A stretch of DNA of 64,000 bases from Holtermannia corniformis (Eukaryota; Basidiomycota; Tremellomycetes; Holtermanniales), in contig BCIJ01000004.1 of NCBI GenBank assembly GCA_001599935.1, positions 412,346-476,345 on the forward strand, written 5' to 3'. This document shows positions 43,301-54,664 of this stretch, one piece after another. The position numbers and the translations under genes were made by a program. The notes beneath the pieces were generated by a model. It worked only from the letters and a program-made list of their open reading frames with translations. It was not told the DNA's origin and made no database searches. Each line of letters opens with the position of its first letter. Positions within the stretch are counted from its first letter, which is position 1.

Positions 43301-45016
43301 CGGCTCGCCATGGCACGTATTCGTGTCCAGTGTCCACCCTGGACGGCACGAGCTCACGCCCGATTTCCCACCGATACAGATCCACCTCGTACGTCGTCAA
43401 CGGTAAAGGCTTGGCAACGACGACATGGCCCATGGTCTTTGGCCAAAACGTTGCGAGGATCGCGAGCGCAGCATAGCGCGCGTCTGCAGTCCCATAGGCC
43501 GATACTTCTAACAAGTCTGTCGCGACGTCGGGCTTGGCTTTGATGACGGATGCAAGCAGGCGGTGGACGGCGTGGATCGTCGTGAGCGGTGCGATCGCGA
43601 GGTCGATGGTGGCTGTGACGGCTTGGATCAGAGATGGGATCGTGGCTGCCAGATGGTAGATTGCGGGCTCGAGATTGGCCGTGTGCGCAGATGTCATGCC
43701 GTGCGAGGAGGGCGGGAAGGAGGATTTACCGGTTACGGGCGACCAGCGCATCCATCCTTGTTGGTCTTGCGATGGGATCGTGTCGGCTGGGTCTGTCGAG
43801 AGGGAAAACGCAGGGACTGCAGGTGAGCTCTGACTCGCTGCGAATGGGTCTGAACAGTCAGCGTAGGCGCCATGTGCTCACGATACCCACCGGTCCATTG
43901 CTCGTTCGATTGCGGCACCCGGCCGCCTCTGAGGTCTGCCAGCTCGCCCAGAATCTCTCCAATCACGCGCTCAAACCACGCACAGAGTCTCTCTGCCATC
44001 TCGGGCGGGAAGCCATAAAACGCCGAAATGACGGCTCTTGCAATCTCTGCGCGCTTGGCATGATCTCGCTTGACGGCCACAAAGAGGCACGTTGCGAGAT
44101 CGAGGCAGGCCGATTGCAGCGCGTTTGGCGGGAGAGCCGGGCGGGGCCGACGGACTTTATGTAGGCAGTCGGATGCGAGGAGTGAGATGAGGATGGCGAT
44201 GAGGCGGTCGAGCAGGTCGGTGCCGACAATGGCGCTGGGTTCATGTTGCTCTACGGTTGGCGAGGCGATGGCTGAGAGCCGACCTTTGCGCTTGGGTGTT
44301 GGCGACCGGTTCGGAGACGACGGTGAAGGTGGTTCCCTCTCTCGCCAATCTGGTTTAAACAGATCGAGAGACTGTTTCCGTGCGAGCGCTAGGAGACCCA
44401 GCAGCTGATTGACAAGGTCTACGACGGGCTCAGTGTCCCATCCTGCGACGTCGCCGACCGAGGCTGTTTCAAAGTCTTCATGGCCGACACCCGTCGTTTC
44501 CGGGTGCTTGGCGCTGTTCCCAAGGCCCTTGAGCGAGTCGACACTGAACCGCTTGGGTTTGTGCTGCCTCGGGACTGTGCGATGTCCAAACTTTGCGAAG
44601 ATGTTGGGTGCTACCGGTCGCGCCTCGAGCCGGTCCAGCAGGTACGCCAGCAGCTTTTGTGTCTCCAGCAGGCCCGTATTGGCAGCTGGGATCTGCTTCA
44701 GCCGTCTCTTTGCTTCTGGGTGCTCGCTGCGCCGTCTTGCAAAGGGCGAGCCGCTGGGTGATGGCGAGGGTGAAGGGAGGGGTGAGGTCTCTCCCTCGAG
44801 CGGCGGCGTTGGGTCTGTGATGATACGCGGCAGGGCTGCGCGCACGCCGAGTGCTGCCCTTGCATCAGAGTGCGCAGTAGTCTCGGCTGGTGAGAAAGGG
44901 TCGGACGGTGTCGACTGCACCATGTCAGCTTGGATCCATGCTTGAGTCGCCGTTGTACCAATATCTCTGGCCGAGTGAGCCCGCCTGACCCGGTCCTGCC
45001 TTGGTCGTCCTCCCAT
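37341..45016 (-). CDS. Very large helical protein with two Cys/His clusters (possibly UNC80-like)
   Basis: An ATG at 45016 and a chain of minus-strand exons to TGA at 37341 suggest a protein of roughly 2200-2400 residues. I treat it as one gene because no internal start or stop separates the parts. The N-terminal 400 residues are Ser/Pro/Arg-rich. Helical-repeat segments follow (SACLDLATCLFVAVKRDHAK; LAATIPSLIQAVTATIDLAI). Two zinc-finger-like clusters sit at about 43.25-43.2 kb (CSHCAK...CLLCHDLVHLDC) and 43.0-42.9 kb (CAKCRLP...CGTGCNQLFHAEC). The rest is Leu-rich alpha-helical repeat sequence (for example RICDTLEANDSLGLVEVYDL). The overall plan recalls fungal UNC80-type channel-accessory proteins, but I see no decisive motif; a HEAT-repeat scaffold of another kind is equally possible. 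Exon limits between 37.3 and 41.7 kb are not worked out. Confidence 0.5.
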
Positions 45017-45224
45017 CCTATACCGTGTATGTTCATCGTGTGTCCATGCTCTGAGTGTCGAGCTCGATCGATGCGACCATGTCCACGTCCAACAAGCAGT
45101 GTGGTTCGCGTGCGCCCTCACTGACGACGACGACGAACACCACTTGTACTATCTAGACGATCCAGGCCAAAGAAGAGCAGCATCACGAGCATCAGTAGAG
45201 TACACTGCAGTGCTATCAAGACGC

Positions 45225-48200
45225 ATGGGAGCTCTCCCTGTACCAGACGGTGCACCCCCGCCAGCCGTACGTCGCATGTCCTTCCTCTCCACCACTGACG
45301 CATGATGAATTCCAGTGGAGACAGTTTAGCTTCTTCGACGTCGACGAGGTCAAGGATGCACACGACTTGGCCGAAGGGCCATCTGCAGTCCGGGTAGGTG
45401 ATCCAAGCTGCACGATTCGCAGGTTGACACAGCACAGTCCCTTCCTCCGCCTATCCTCATCATCCCCACTTCGCCATCTTCGCCCCTAGCCGCCAGTGTC
45501 ATTCTCTCGGACGCAACAGGACACATCTCACTGCTCAACCGCAAGTTTGAAGTCGAACGATCATGGAAGGCGTGGGACGGCAACGGGCGCAGCGTCGCAC
45601 TCATGGAGGGCGGTGGGATCCTCGTCACGATCGGGGTCGGTGCACGGCTGGATACCATCATGTAGCTAACACCTGTCGCAGGAAGAGGAAGAATCCCGGT
45701 TCCCAGTCTTGAAGATCTGGGATCTTGCGCGTGAAGATCGCAAGCTCAAACGGCCCGTCCTCATGCGCAGTCTCAAGATCCAGCATGGCCAGCGACCTCA
45801 TCCCGTCTGTGCTTGGTCTGTGCACCGTGAATCAACTGACATGCAGGCAGGTATCAAGCATCGCCATGACTACATCTCTCTCACATCTCGCTATCGGTCT
45901 CGGCGACGGCACCGTGCTGCTCTACCGCCACCTCTCGCAATCCCTCACGACTTCCCCCCTCAGCCTCACATCAATCCCAAAGCCCCGAGTCGTGCACGAA
46001 TCACCAGAACCTATTACAGGCCTTGGGTTCCGAGAACCGGTACGCAACGCGGCGCCAGGCGAAAAGGAGCCGCTGAGCTTGTTTGTCGTGACGACGAACC
46101 GGGTCCTGTGTGCCCAAGTGGGCGGCAAGGGCAGCGGTGGGGAATGCAGGACGCTGGATGAGATTGGCAGTGGGCTCGGGTGCGCGACGATGGATTGGGA
46201 CCGGCGAGAGATGATTGTCGCACGCGACGAGGCTGTCTACCTTTACGGTCCGGAAGGACGCGGCGCTTGCTACGCCTACGAGGGCGAGTCGATCTGCTCG
46301 TCGAGAACGGCGCTGACGGATCCAGGCCCGAAATCGTCCATCCACACGTATCAGCACAACCTCATCATCGTCTCGCCCCCGTTCCTCCCGTCGGCCGCGT
46401 CCAACTCGGCCACCGTGCGCAACTATGTCGCGCGAGCGGCACCATCCAACGGGACGTCGACCGACGTTGCCAAAGTGACAGTGTTTGACTTGCAGAACAA
46501 GCTCGTCTCGCACTCGAGTACGTTTCGCGAGGGCGTGCGCGACGTCGTCTGCCAGTGGGGCACCATCTTCATCTATGGCGGCGACAGCAAGGTTCGTCTT
46601 GACGTCCGTTCCGTCTTGCTGGTACTGATCCCACAGCTCACGCGGCTGGAAGAACACTCGACGGCTGCAAAGCTGCAAGTCCTGTTCCGCCGTTCGCTCT
46701 TTGTCCTCGCGATCGGGCTGGCGAAATCCCAGGGTGTAGACGAAGCCGGGTGTGCCGACATTTATCGCAAGTACGGCGACCACTTGTACGTCAAGGGCGA
46801 CTTTGACGGCGCCATGGCGCAATTCGTCAAGACGCTCGGCCACCTGCAGCCGAGCTATGTGATCCGCAAGGTGGGTCGTGTCCCGTCCACTCGCCGCTGA
46901 CACGGACCAGTTTCTCGACGCCCAACGAATCCACAACCTCACGACGTACCTGCAAGAACTGCACTCGCAAAAACTCGCCAACCCAGACCACACGACGCTG
47001 CTGCTCAACTGCTATACGAAAACGGCAGACCGCGCGCGCCTCGACAGTTTCATCAAGTCGGAAGCGGCGACCGCGGGCGACGTCGCCAGTCTGCCGTTTG
47101 ATCTCGAGACGGCGATCCGGGTCTGTCGCCAAGCGGGTTTTTACGAGCACGCAGTCTACCTCGCGAAAAAGTTTGGGCGGCATGAAGAGTTTTTGAGGAT
47201 CCAGATTGAGGATGCGGAGGATTTCAAGGATGCGCTGGGTTATTTGAGGGCGTTGGGCCCTGTCGCGGTGTGTGGCTGGTGCGGGTTGGCGGTGGCTGAT
47301 GGTCTGTAGGCGCAGGCGAATTTGGTGCGGTACGGCAAGAGCATGCTCCAGCGCGAACCGAAAGACACGACGAGGCTGTTGATCGACCTGTGTTCGGGCA
47401 ACCTCGGGCGCACGCCTCCAGCTATCAACGGCGATGGCGATGGACCACCTCGCACAGAGACCAAAGGCGGCGCCGCGTACCTCTCGTATCTAGGCTATAA
47501 CCGGGTCAGCGGCGTGTTTGGCGGCGAGCCATCGACTGTGACCGAACGAGCTGCATCCGCGTCCGAGCCTGAACACCGGCAATCACTCGTCTCGCGCTCA
47601 TCGACGGTCGATGTCGCGCCGGCGTACGATCCTCCGTCACCCCGGCTGTACTTTGCGCACTTTATTGACCACCCGCGGGAATTTGTCGAGTTTCTCGAGG
47701 CCGTCGCGGCCGAGCGCTGGGGTCAGGTCGTGCAGCCTGGGGCGTCTGAGCCGCCTGAGCCGGTCGACGGTGACGACGACGAGCTGGCGGACCAACGTGC
47801 CGTGTGGAACACTTTGCTCGAACTGTATCTTACCTCTGCGTCGTCGACCGACACGGTACTTGCGCTGCTCGATTCCTCACCCCGGATCCCGGTCGACCTG
47901 ATGCACGCGCTCATTCTGTGCTCGACGCACGCGTTCACGCCGGGTCTCGTCCGGCTGTGGGAGAAAATGGGCATGTACGAGGCTGTGCTCCGGTTCTGGA
48001 TGGAGCAAGCGACGCCTGAAGCCTCGCAGCAGGTCGTCCACTACCTAGGGCTGTACGGTCCCGAGAACCACGAGCTGTACCCGCTCGTGCTGCGTTACCT
48101 GACGTCTGCGCCGGCGCTACTCTCAGCCCACGTAGCGGACGTGGCAGAGATCTTGGACGTTGTGGATACGGAGCGCATCATGCCGCCGCTGGCCGTCGTG

Positions 48201-48768
48201 CAGTTACTCGGTCGGAACAATGTCGCGACGGTCGGGATGATCAAGCCGTGGTTGGCTGCAAAGGTGGCCTTGACGCGACAGGATGTGGATTCGGTGAGTG
48301 GTCCCGGTCGACGGCTGACGGCTGACGTGTATCTACAGGACAAGCAGCTCGTTCAGTCGTACCGGTCTGAAACGGCGACGAAACAGCGCGAGATCAACGA
48401 GCTGAGCGACGGGGCCGACCCGACAGTGTTCCAAGTGACGCGCTGTGCGTTTTGCGGGAACCAGCTCGATCTGCCTGCTGTGCACTTCATGTGCAAGCAC
48501 AGCTATCACCAGCGGTCAGTGCCAGTGATGATCCGTTGCGGATGCGCTGACAGCATTATCTAGGTGTCTGGCCGACGCCGAGCCAGAATGCCACCTGTGT
48601 GCAAGGCAGCACTCGGTCGTGCGCGAACTTTGGCGGAACCAAGAGCGCCTTGCGGACCGGCATGATCTCTTCTTCCAAGAAGTGCATGAAGCTGAGGATG
48701 GGTTTGGCGTCGTGGCCGGCGCGTTTGGCCGTGGGTTGTTCTACAAGCCGAAGCCGAGGCCGGCGTGA
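45225..48768 (+). CDS. VPS11: Vacuolar sorting protein Vps11 (CORVET/HOPS core)
   Basis: Shared core subunit of the CORVET and HOPS tethering complexes on endosomes and vacuoles. The first exon is MGALPVPDGAPPPA, joined to WRQFSFFDVDEVKDA, the standard Vps11 start. An N-terminal beta-propeller follows (ILSDATGHISLLNRKF, HLAIGLGDGTVLLYRH, GLGCATMDWDRREMIVARDE, THVFDLQNKL-like segment), then clathrin-type helical repeats (CADIYRKYGDHLYVKGDFDG, AMAQFVKTLGHLQPSYVIRK, FLDAQRIHNLTTYLQELH). The C-terminal RING-H2 is CAFCGNQLDLPAVHF, CKHSYHQR joined to CL, and CHLC. The end is at 48768. Starts are divergent from the large neighbour, about 210 bp apart, so the two may share a promoter region. Confidence 0.93.
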
Positions 48769-49220
48769 TGCATCATCACTCAAGCGCCGATGCCCGTACG
48801 CGCCGCCGACGGGCACGGACGCCGCTGATCGTTTGATTAGTCAGCGTTCATCGGTCAGCATGTCACACTGTTTGGCTCCGAGTGGCACCACCTTGGCGTC
48901 TGGCGGTGCAAAGGACGGACAAGGCGACACGGTTAGCCTAGGGGGATTCAGGGGTGCCGCGATCGATGCAGTGTGGACGAGGCCGCGCACATCCTTGCGC
49001 TGTCGCTAGCGTCCCCGGCCGCGTTGAGCGCTGCTGGCGTCCGGCTGACGGTGCCAGATGGCGGCCGGTGCTGCCACGTGGCGACCGAGCTGCTTTCGGC
49101 GCCCGTTCGACCACAACACCTTATAATCGCCGTCGAGTCTCCCCTTGCGCCCCTTGACCCCTCCAGCTCGACACTCGTTCTCTCCGTCTCTCTATAGTAT
49201 AGTTATCACCCCACCCACCA
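48769..49220. other. Intergenic/promoter region upstream of the ABC transporter
   Basis: No gene recognised. A TATA-like ctatagtatag at about 49190-49200 lies about 25 bases before the ATG, following a CT-rich stretch. Confidence 0.4.
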
Positions 49221-52200
49221 TGGCCGCCAATGCTGCAGGCCAGGCCGCCGTGCCCTCGGTCCTCCCTCAGCTCGGTCAGATCTTCCACCCGCATGGACAC
49301 ACTCTGGCACCGCAAGATGACTCTGCGCAGGATGAGCCGATCGACAGGCCGTTTCCTGATGAAGAGGTGCACGAGCTCGCGCGCTCGTTCAGCCACCACC
49401 TTGAGCGCGAGCGTACGCGTCGGTCTGAACACTTGCAGCCCGTCCAAGAAGACGTCGATACCAACCCGTTCCATGTCGAGGGTGGGTCTTGCGACCCGCG
49501 CTCACCGGATTTCAACGCGCGCACTTGGGCAAAAGCAATGATCAACCTGCACCAGAGCGACTCGGCGAGAGCGCCAGGCCGGACAGCTGGCATCGCGTTT
49601 CGTGACCTTGGAGCTTATGGCCGAGGCGCCGATGCAGACTACCAGAGTACGCTGCTGAATGCGTTTTCTGGAGTTGCTAGCGACGTGTTTGACAAGCTCC
49701 GCGGGAAGAAGCAGAGCCGCGTCGAGATCCTTCAGGGCTTTGACGGTCTAGTCAAGGCCGGGGAGATGCTCGTCGTCCTTGGCCCGCCCGGCAGGTATGT
49801 CCTCTGCAGACTCGGTCAACCCACTGACACAGTGCAGTGGCTGCTCGACCTTTCTCAAAACCGTCGCAGGCGAGACCAACGGGTTCAAGCTCACACCCGA
49901 GTCCTACCTCAACTACCAGGGCATCAGCGCCAAGAACATGCACTCGCAGTTTCGCGGCGAAGCCATCTACACGGCCGAGGTCGACGTTCACTTTCCCCAA
50001 CTCTCGGTCGGCGACACTCTGTTCTTTGCCGCCAACGCGCGCGCACCGCGCATCACCCCCGGCGGCGTCTCGCGCAAAGTCTATGCCGATCACATGTCAC
50101 GCATGATGATGGCCGTGTACGGCATCTCGCACACGATCAACACTCAGGTCGGGAACGACTTTATCCGCGTAAGTCTGTCTGGCTACACCGGACGGACTGA
50201 CTCTGCCAGGGCGTCAGTGGCGGCGAGCGCAAGCGCGTCACAATTGCAGAGGCCGCGCTCAGCCAGGCGCCTCTGCAGTGCTGGGACAACTCGACCCGTG
50301 GCCTCGACTCGGCCAACGCCGTTGAATTCTGCAAGACTCTACGCATGTCGTCCGAACTCCAGGGCACTTCCTCTCTCGTTGCCATCTACCAAGCGCCGCA
50401 GAGTGCTTATGACGTGAGTTACGACGCACCGCCACCCGCTGACCCCCCCAGCTGTTCGACAAGGTCACGGTCCTGTACAAGGGCCGCCAGATCTACTTTG
50501 GCAAGACGACGAGTGCAAAGCAGTACTTTGTCGACATGGGCTTTGACTGCCCCGATCGCCAGACGGTTGCCGATTTCTTGACATCGATCACGTCTGAAAA
50601 GGAACGCATCCCGCGCCAAGGCTGGGAGGACCGTGTGCCGCGCACGCCCGACGAGTTTGTCACGTACTGGAAGAACAGCGACGAGTACAAGCGTCTGCGT
50701 CTCGATATCGATGCGTACGAGGCCGAGTTCCCGATCGGCGGCGAACAGTATGAACGCTTCAAGGAGTCGCGCAAGGCCCAGCAGGCCAAGGGCCAGTGAG
50801 TTGCCGTCGTCAACGATCGACACTTACTGACGCCACCCAGGCGCATCAAGTCGCCCTACACGCTCACGTTCATGCAGCAGATTGAAATCTGCCTCTGGCG
50901 CGGCTTCCGCCGCTTGGTCGGCAACCCGGAAATCACCCTGACCCAACTGTTCGGCAACCAGATCATGGCCTTGATCATCTCGAGCGTCTTTTACAACCTG
51001 CAGCCGACGTCGGACAGCTTTCGCCAGCGCGGATCCTTGTTGTTCTTTGCCATCCTGCTCGCCGCGTTTTCGTCAAACTTGGAGATCTTGACCCTGTTTG
51101 CCCAGCGCCCGATTGTGGAAAAGCATACTCGGTATGCGTTCTACCACCCGAGCGCAGAGGCGTTTGCGTCAATGGCGACGGATCTCCCGTACAAGGTTTC
51201 AAACTGTGCGTGGGCACGGTAAAGGATCGAGCTGACGTACGTAGCGATCCTGTTCTCGCTCACGCTCTACTTTATGACCAACCTCCGGCGTGAGCCCGGG
51301 CCGTTCTTCTTCTTCCTGCTGTGAGTGATCGTCTGCTCCACAGCTGCACTCTGACCGTACAGCATCTCGTTCGCATTGACAATCACCATGTCGATGATCT
51401 TCCGCACGATCGGCGCCACTGCGCGCTCGCTCTCACAAGCGCTCGCGCCCGCCGCCGTCCTCATGCTCGCTCTCGTCATCTTCACCGGGTTTGTCATCCC
51501 GACGCGCAACATGCTCGGCTGGAGTCGTTGGATCGGCTACATCGACCCGATCTCGTACGGGTTCGAAGCGCTCATGGTCAACGAGTTCAGCGGCCGGGAT
51601 TACTCTTGCTCATCGTTCGTTCCGGCGTATCCGGACGCGACGGGCCTTCAGCGTGTCTGCTCGGCCGTCGGGGCTAGCCCCGGGTCATCGGTCGTCAATG
51701 GTGATGCGTACATCAACGGCAGCTTTGAGTACTACGCTGGGCACCGCTGGAGGTGGGTTTGGTTGCTGCGCTAGAGGCCAGGCTAACGCGACGTGACGAT
51801 AGAAACTTTGGCATCATTCTTGCGTTTGCAGTCTTTTTCCTGTTCACGTACCTCGTCGCTTCCGGTGAGTGGTCAGCCATCGTGACTCGCAAGCTGACGT
51901 GGCTAGAATACATCAGCGCCAAGAAGAGCAAGGGCGAAGTGCTCGTCTTCCAGCGCGGCCACTCGATCAACGGCGTGCTCGGCAAGAAGCACGGCGGCGA
52001 TCTCGAGTCGGGTCGCCAGATGGCTCAAGAAAAGACGATCGCTGAGAAGCCGGCTCCGAGCCACGCAGCGAGTGACTCGAGCTCGACGGTCCAGGACGAC
52101 GCGGCCATCATCCCGCGCCAGACTGCGATTTTCCAGTGGGAGGATGTCGTTTACGATATCAAGATCAAAAAGGAGGACCGCCGGATTCTGGATCACGTTG

Positions 52201-54499
52201 ATGGCTGGGTCAAGCCGGGCACTCTGACGGCCTTGATGGGCGTATCGGGTGCAGGCAAGACGACTTTGCTCGGTCAGTGGTCCCCTGTGTACTCGGCATT
52301 CACTGACAGGCTTAGACGTGCTCGCCACGCGCGTCACCATGGGTGTCGTCACGGGCAAGATGCTCGTCGACGGCAGCCAGCGTGACGACTCGTTCCAGCG
52401 CAAGACGGGCTATGTTCAACAGCAGGATCTCCACTTGTCCACGTCGACCGTCCGCGAGGCTCTCAACTTTAGCGCCATCCTCCGCCAGCCGCGTTCCGTC
52501 CCCAAGGCGGAGAAGCTCGCGTACGTCGACGAAGTCATCAAGCTCTTGGATATGGAGCAGTACGCGGACGCCGTCGTCGGTGTCCCTGGTGAAGGTCTCA
52601 ACGTTGAGCAGCGCAAGCGTTTGACGATTGGTGTCGAGTGGGTATTTTGAGCTTTTGGGAAGCACGCTGATGATTGCAAGACTCGCGGCCAAGCCGGAGC
52701 TTCTGCTCTTCCTCGATGAACCCACTTCGGGTCTCGACTCGCAGACGTCTTGGTCGATTCTCGAGCTGTTGGAAAAGCTCAAGCGTCACGGCCAGGCTGT
52801 GAGTGCTTGGTTCCAGACTGACATCAGCTGAGACGTACAGATCCTTTGCACGATCCACCAACCTTCGGCCATGCTATTCCAGCGGTTCGACCACTTGCTG
52901 TTTTTGGCAAAGGGCGGCAAGACGGTCTACTTTGGCGAAGTCGGCGACGGCTCTCACGTCCTGACACAGTACTTTGAACGCAACGGTGCGCACCAGTGTC
53001 CACCCGATGCCAACCCTGCCGAATGGATGCTCGAGGTCATTGGCGCAGCACCCGGTTCGCACACGGATATCGACTGGCACCAGACCTGGCTGCAGAGTCC
53101 AGAGTACAAGGGTGTCAAGGAGGAACTGCGTCGGCTTGAAGCTCGCAAGAGTGAAAAGGCACCCGCTAGCGAACCTCGGGATGTCGATTCGCTTCGCGAG
53201 TTTGCAGCGCCGTTCAAAACGCAGCTGTGGGAGGTCCTCAAGCGCGTCGCCCAGCAGTACTACCGCACGCCCTCGTACCTCTGGTCCAAGCTTGCTTTGG
53301 TCATCCTTGCTGTGAGTGCCGTCGGTCATCGGAACTGGGCTGACGTGCGCAGTCGCTCTTTATCGGTTTCGTCTTCTTCAAGGCCTCGAAGAGTATTCAG
53401 TCGCTGCAGAACCAAATGGTGTGTCACTTGCGGCTCGAGTGCTCGACTGACACGCCTAGTTTTCCATCTTCATGCTGCTCGTCGTCTTCCCCTCGCTGTG
53501 CCAGCAAATCATGCCGCTCTTTACCACTCAGCGTGATTTGTACGAGGCTCGTGAGCGCCCCGCCAAGACGTACTCGTGGCAATGTGAGTGTGCGAACCTG
53601 CACCGTGCTCGACGCTTACAGCCGCACTAGCGTTCATGCTGTCCAACATCCTGGTCGTGAGTAGCCTGCGTGCCGGCCTGGCGCAGTCGACTGACGTTAT
53701 ACAGGAACTCCCGTGGCAAAGTCTCGCCGGCTTGTTCCTGTTCATCTTGTGGTACTACCCTATCGGGCTGTACCGCAACGCCGAGCCGACGGGCACTGTT
53801 CGCGAACGAGGCGCGCTCATCTTTGTCCTCATGCAGGAGTTCATGTGGTTTGTGAGTATTTGCGATTGCCCGTGTTCTCGGCTGATCATCAGACGTCGAC
53901 GTTTGCCCACTTTATCGTGGCTGGGATCCCGTCGGCCGAGACGGCTGGTAACATTGCCTCGCTGCTGTTCTCGCTCTGCCTGATTTTCTGCGGGTGTGTA
54001 CAACTGCTCGATCGACGACCAAGGCTGACATCGCAGTGTACTCGCCACGTCCAACACTCTCGGCTGGTGGATCTTTATGAACAAGGTCTCGCCCTTCACC
54101 TACATTGTCGAGGCCGTCCTGGTCGGCGCGATTGCCGGCACCAACGTCGTGTGCGAGTCGGTCGAGCTATTGCACTTTGAGCCGCCATCCGGTCAAACGT
54201 GCCAAGCGTACATGCAGACGTACATCGACGCCGCCGGTGGCTACCTCGCAAACGGCGCCGCCACGTCCGACTGCCAGTTTTGCGCCATCGACTCGACCGA
54301 CACCTTTTTGGCGTCTGTCCAGTACTCGTACTCGCACCGCTGGCGCAACGTCGGCATCATCTTTGCCTACATTGCGTTCAACATTGCGGCCGCGCTTGGC
54401 ATCTACTGGCTCGCCCGGGTGCCCAAGAAGGCGAAAAAGGAAAAGGACGAGGTGAGTCGTGGCGAGTCTGATTGCGCACTGGCTGATCGTATCCAGTGA
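49221..54499 (+). CDS. PDR-type ABC transporter (ABCG, full-size)
   Basis: A pleiotropic-drug-resistance pump with (NBD-TMD) x2 layout, about 1430 residues. NBD1: Walker A GPPG joined to SGCST (Cys instead of the usual Lys region, as normal in fungal PDR NBD1), signature [14 protein letters not shown], Walker [18 protein letters not shown]1 begins near 50870 ([20 protein letters not shown]). A PDR-specific stretch ([24 protein letters not shown] [10 protein letters not shown]) follows. NBD2 is canonical: [11 protein letters not shown], joined [10 protein letters not shown], signature [14 protein letters not shown], Walker [17 protein letters not shown], and TMD2 runs to about 54450. The end has KKAKKEKDE. 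It exports hydrophobic compounds, possibly antifungals; the substrate is not predictable. More than 15 short introns. Confidence 0.93.
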
Positions 54500-54664
54500 T
54501 GACTGGCTCGTGGGTTGCTGCGGGTATCTAGACGTCTTTGCACTGTAATCTCTTTGATGCGAACCGTGTTGCATTGTCGATGATCGTGCGGTCGCCACTC
54601 TGTTTGTTTGCTTCCGCAACGTCTTGGTGGTGAACGGGTTGGTGCGGCGTCGAGTGACAACACC

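Noticed and set aside
41745..43751. Treating the 668-codon minus-strand frame as a separate gene
   Set aside because: It overlaps the frame of the upstream exon at a normal intron junction and lacks its own clear start, so I joined it to the giant gene.
48954..49197. Short plus-strand frames between VPS11 and the ABC transporter
   Set aside because: No homology, two overlapping frames of similar length, and position in the likely promoter.
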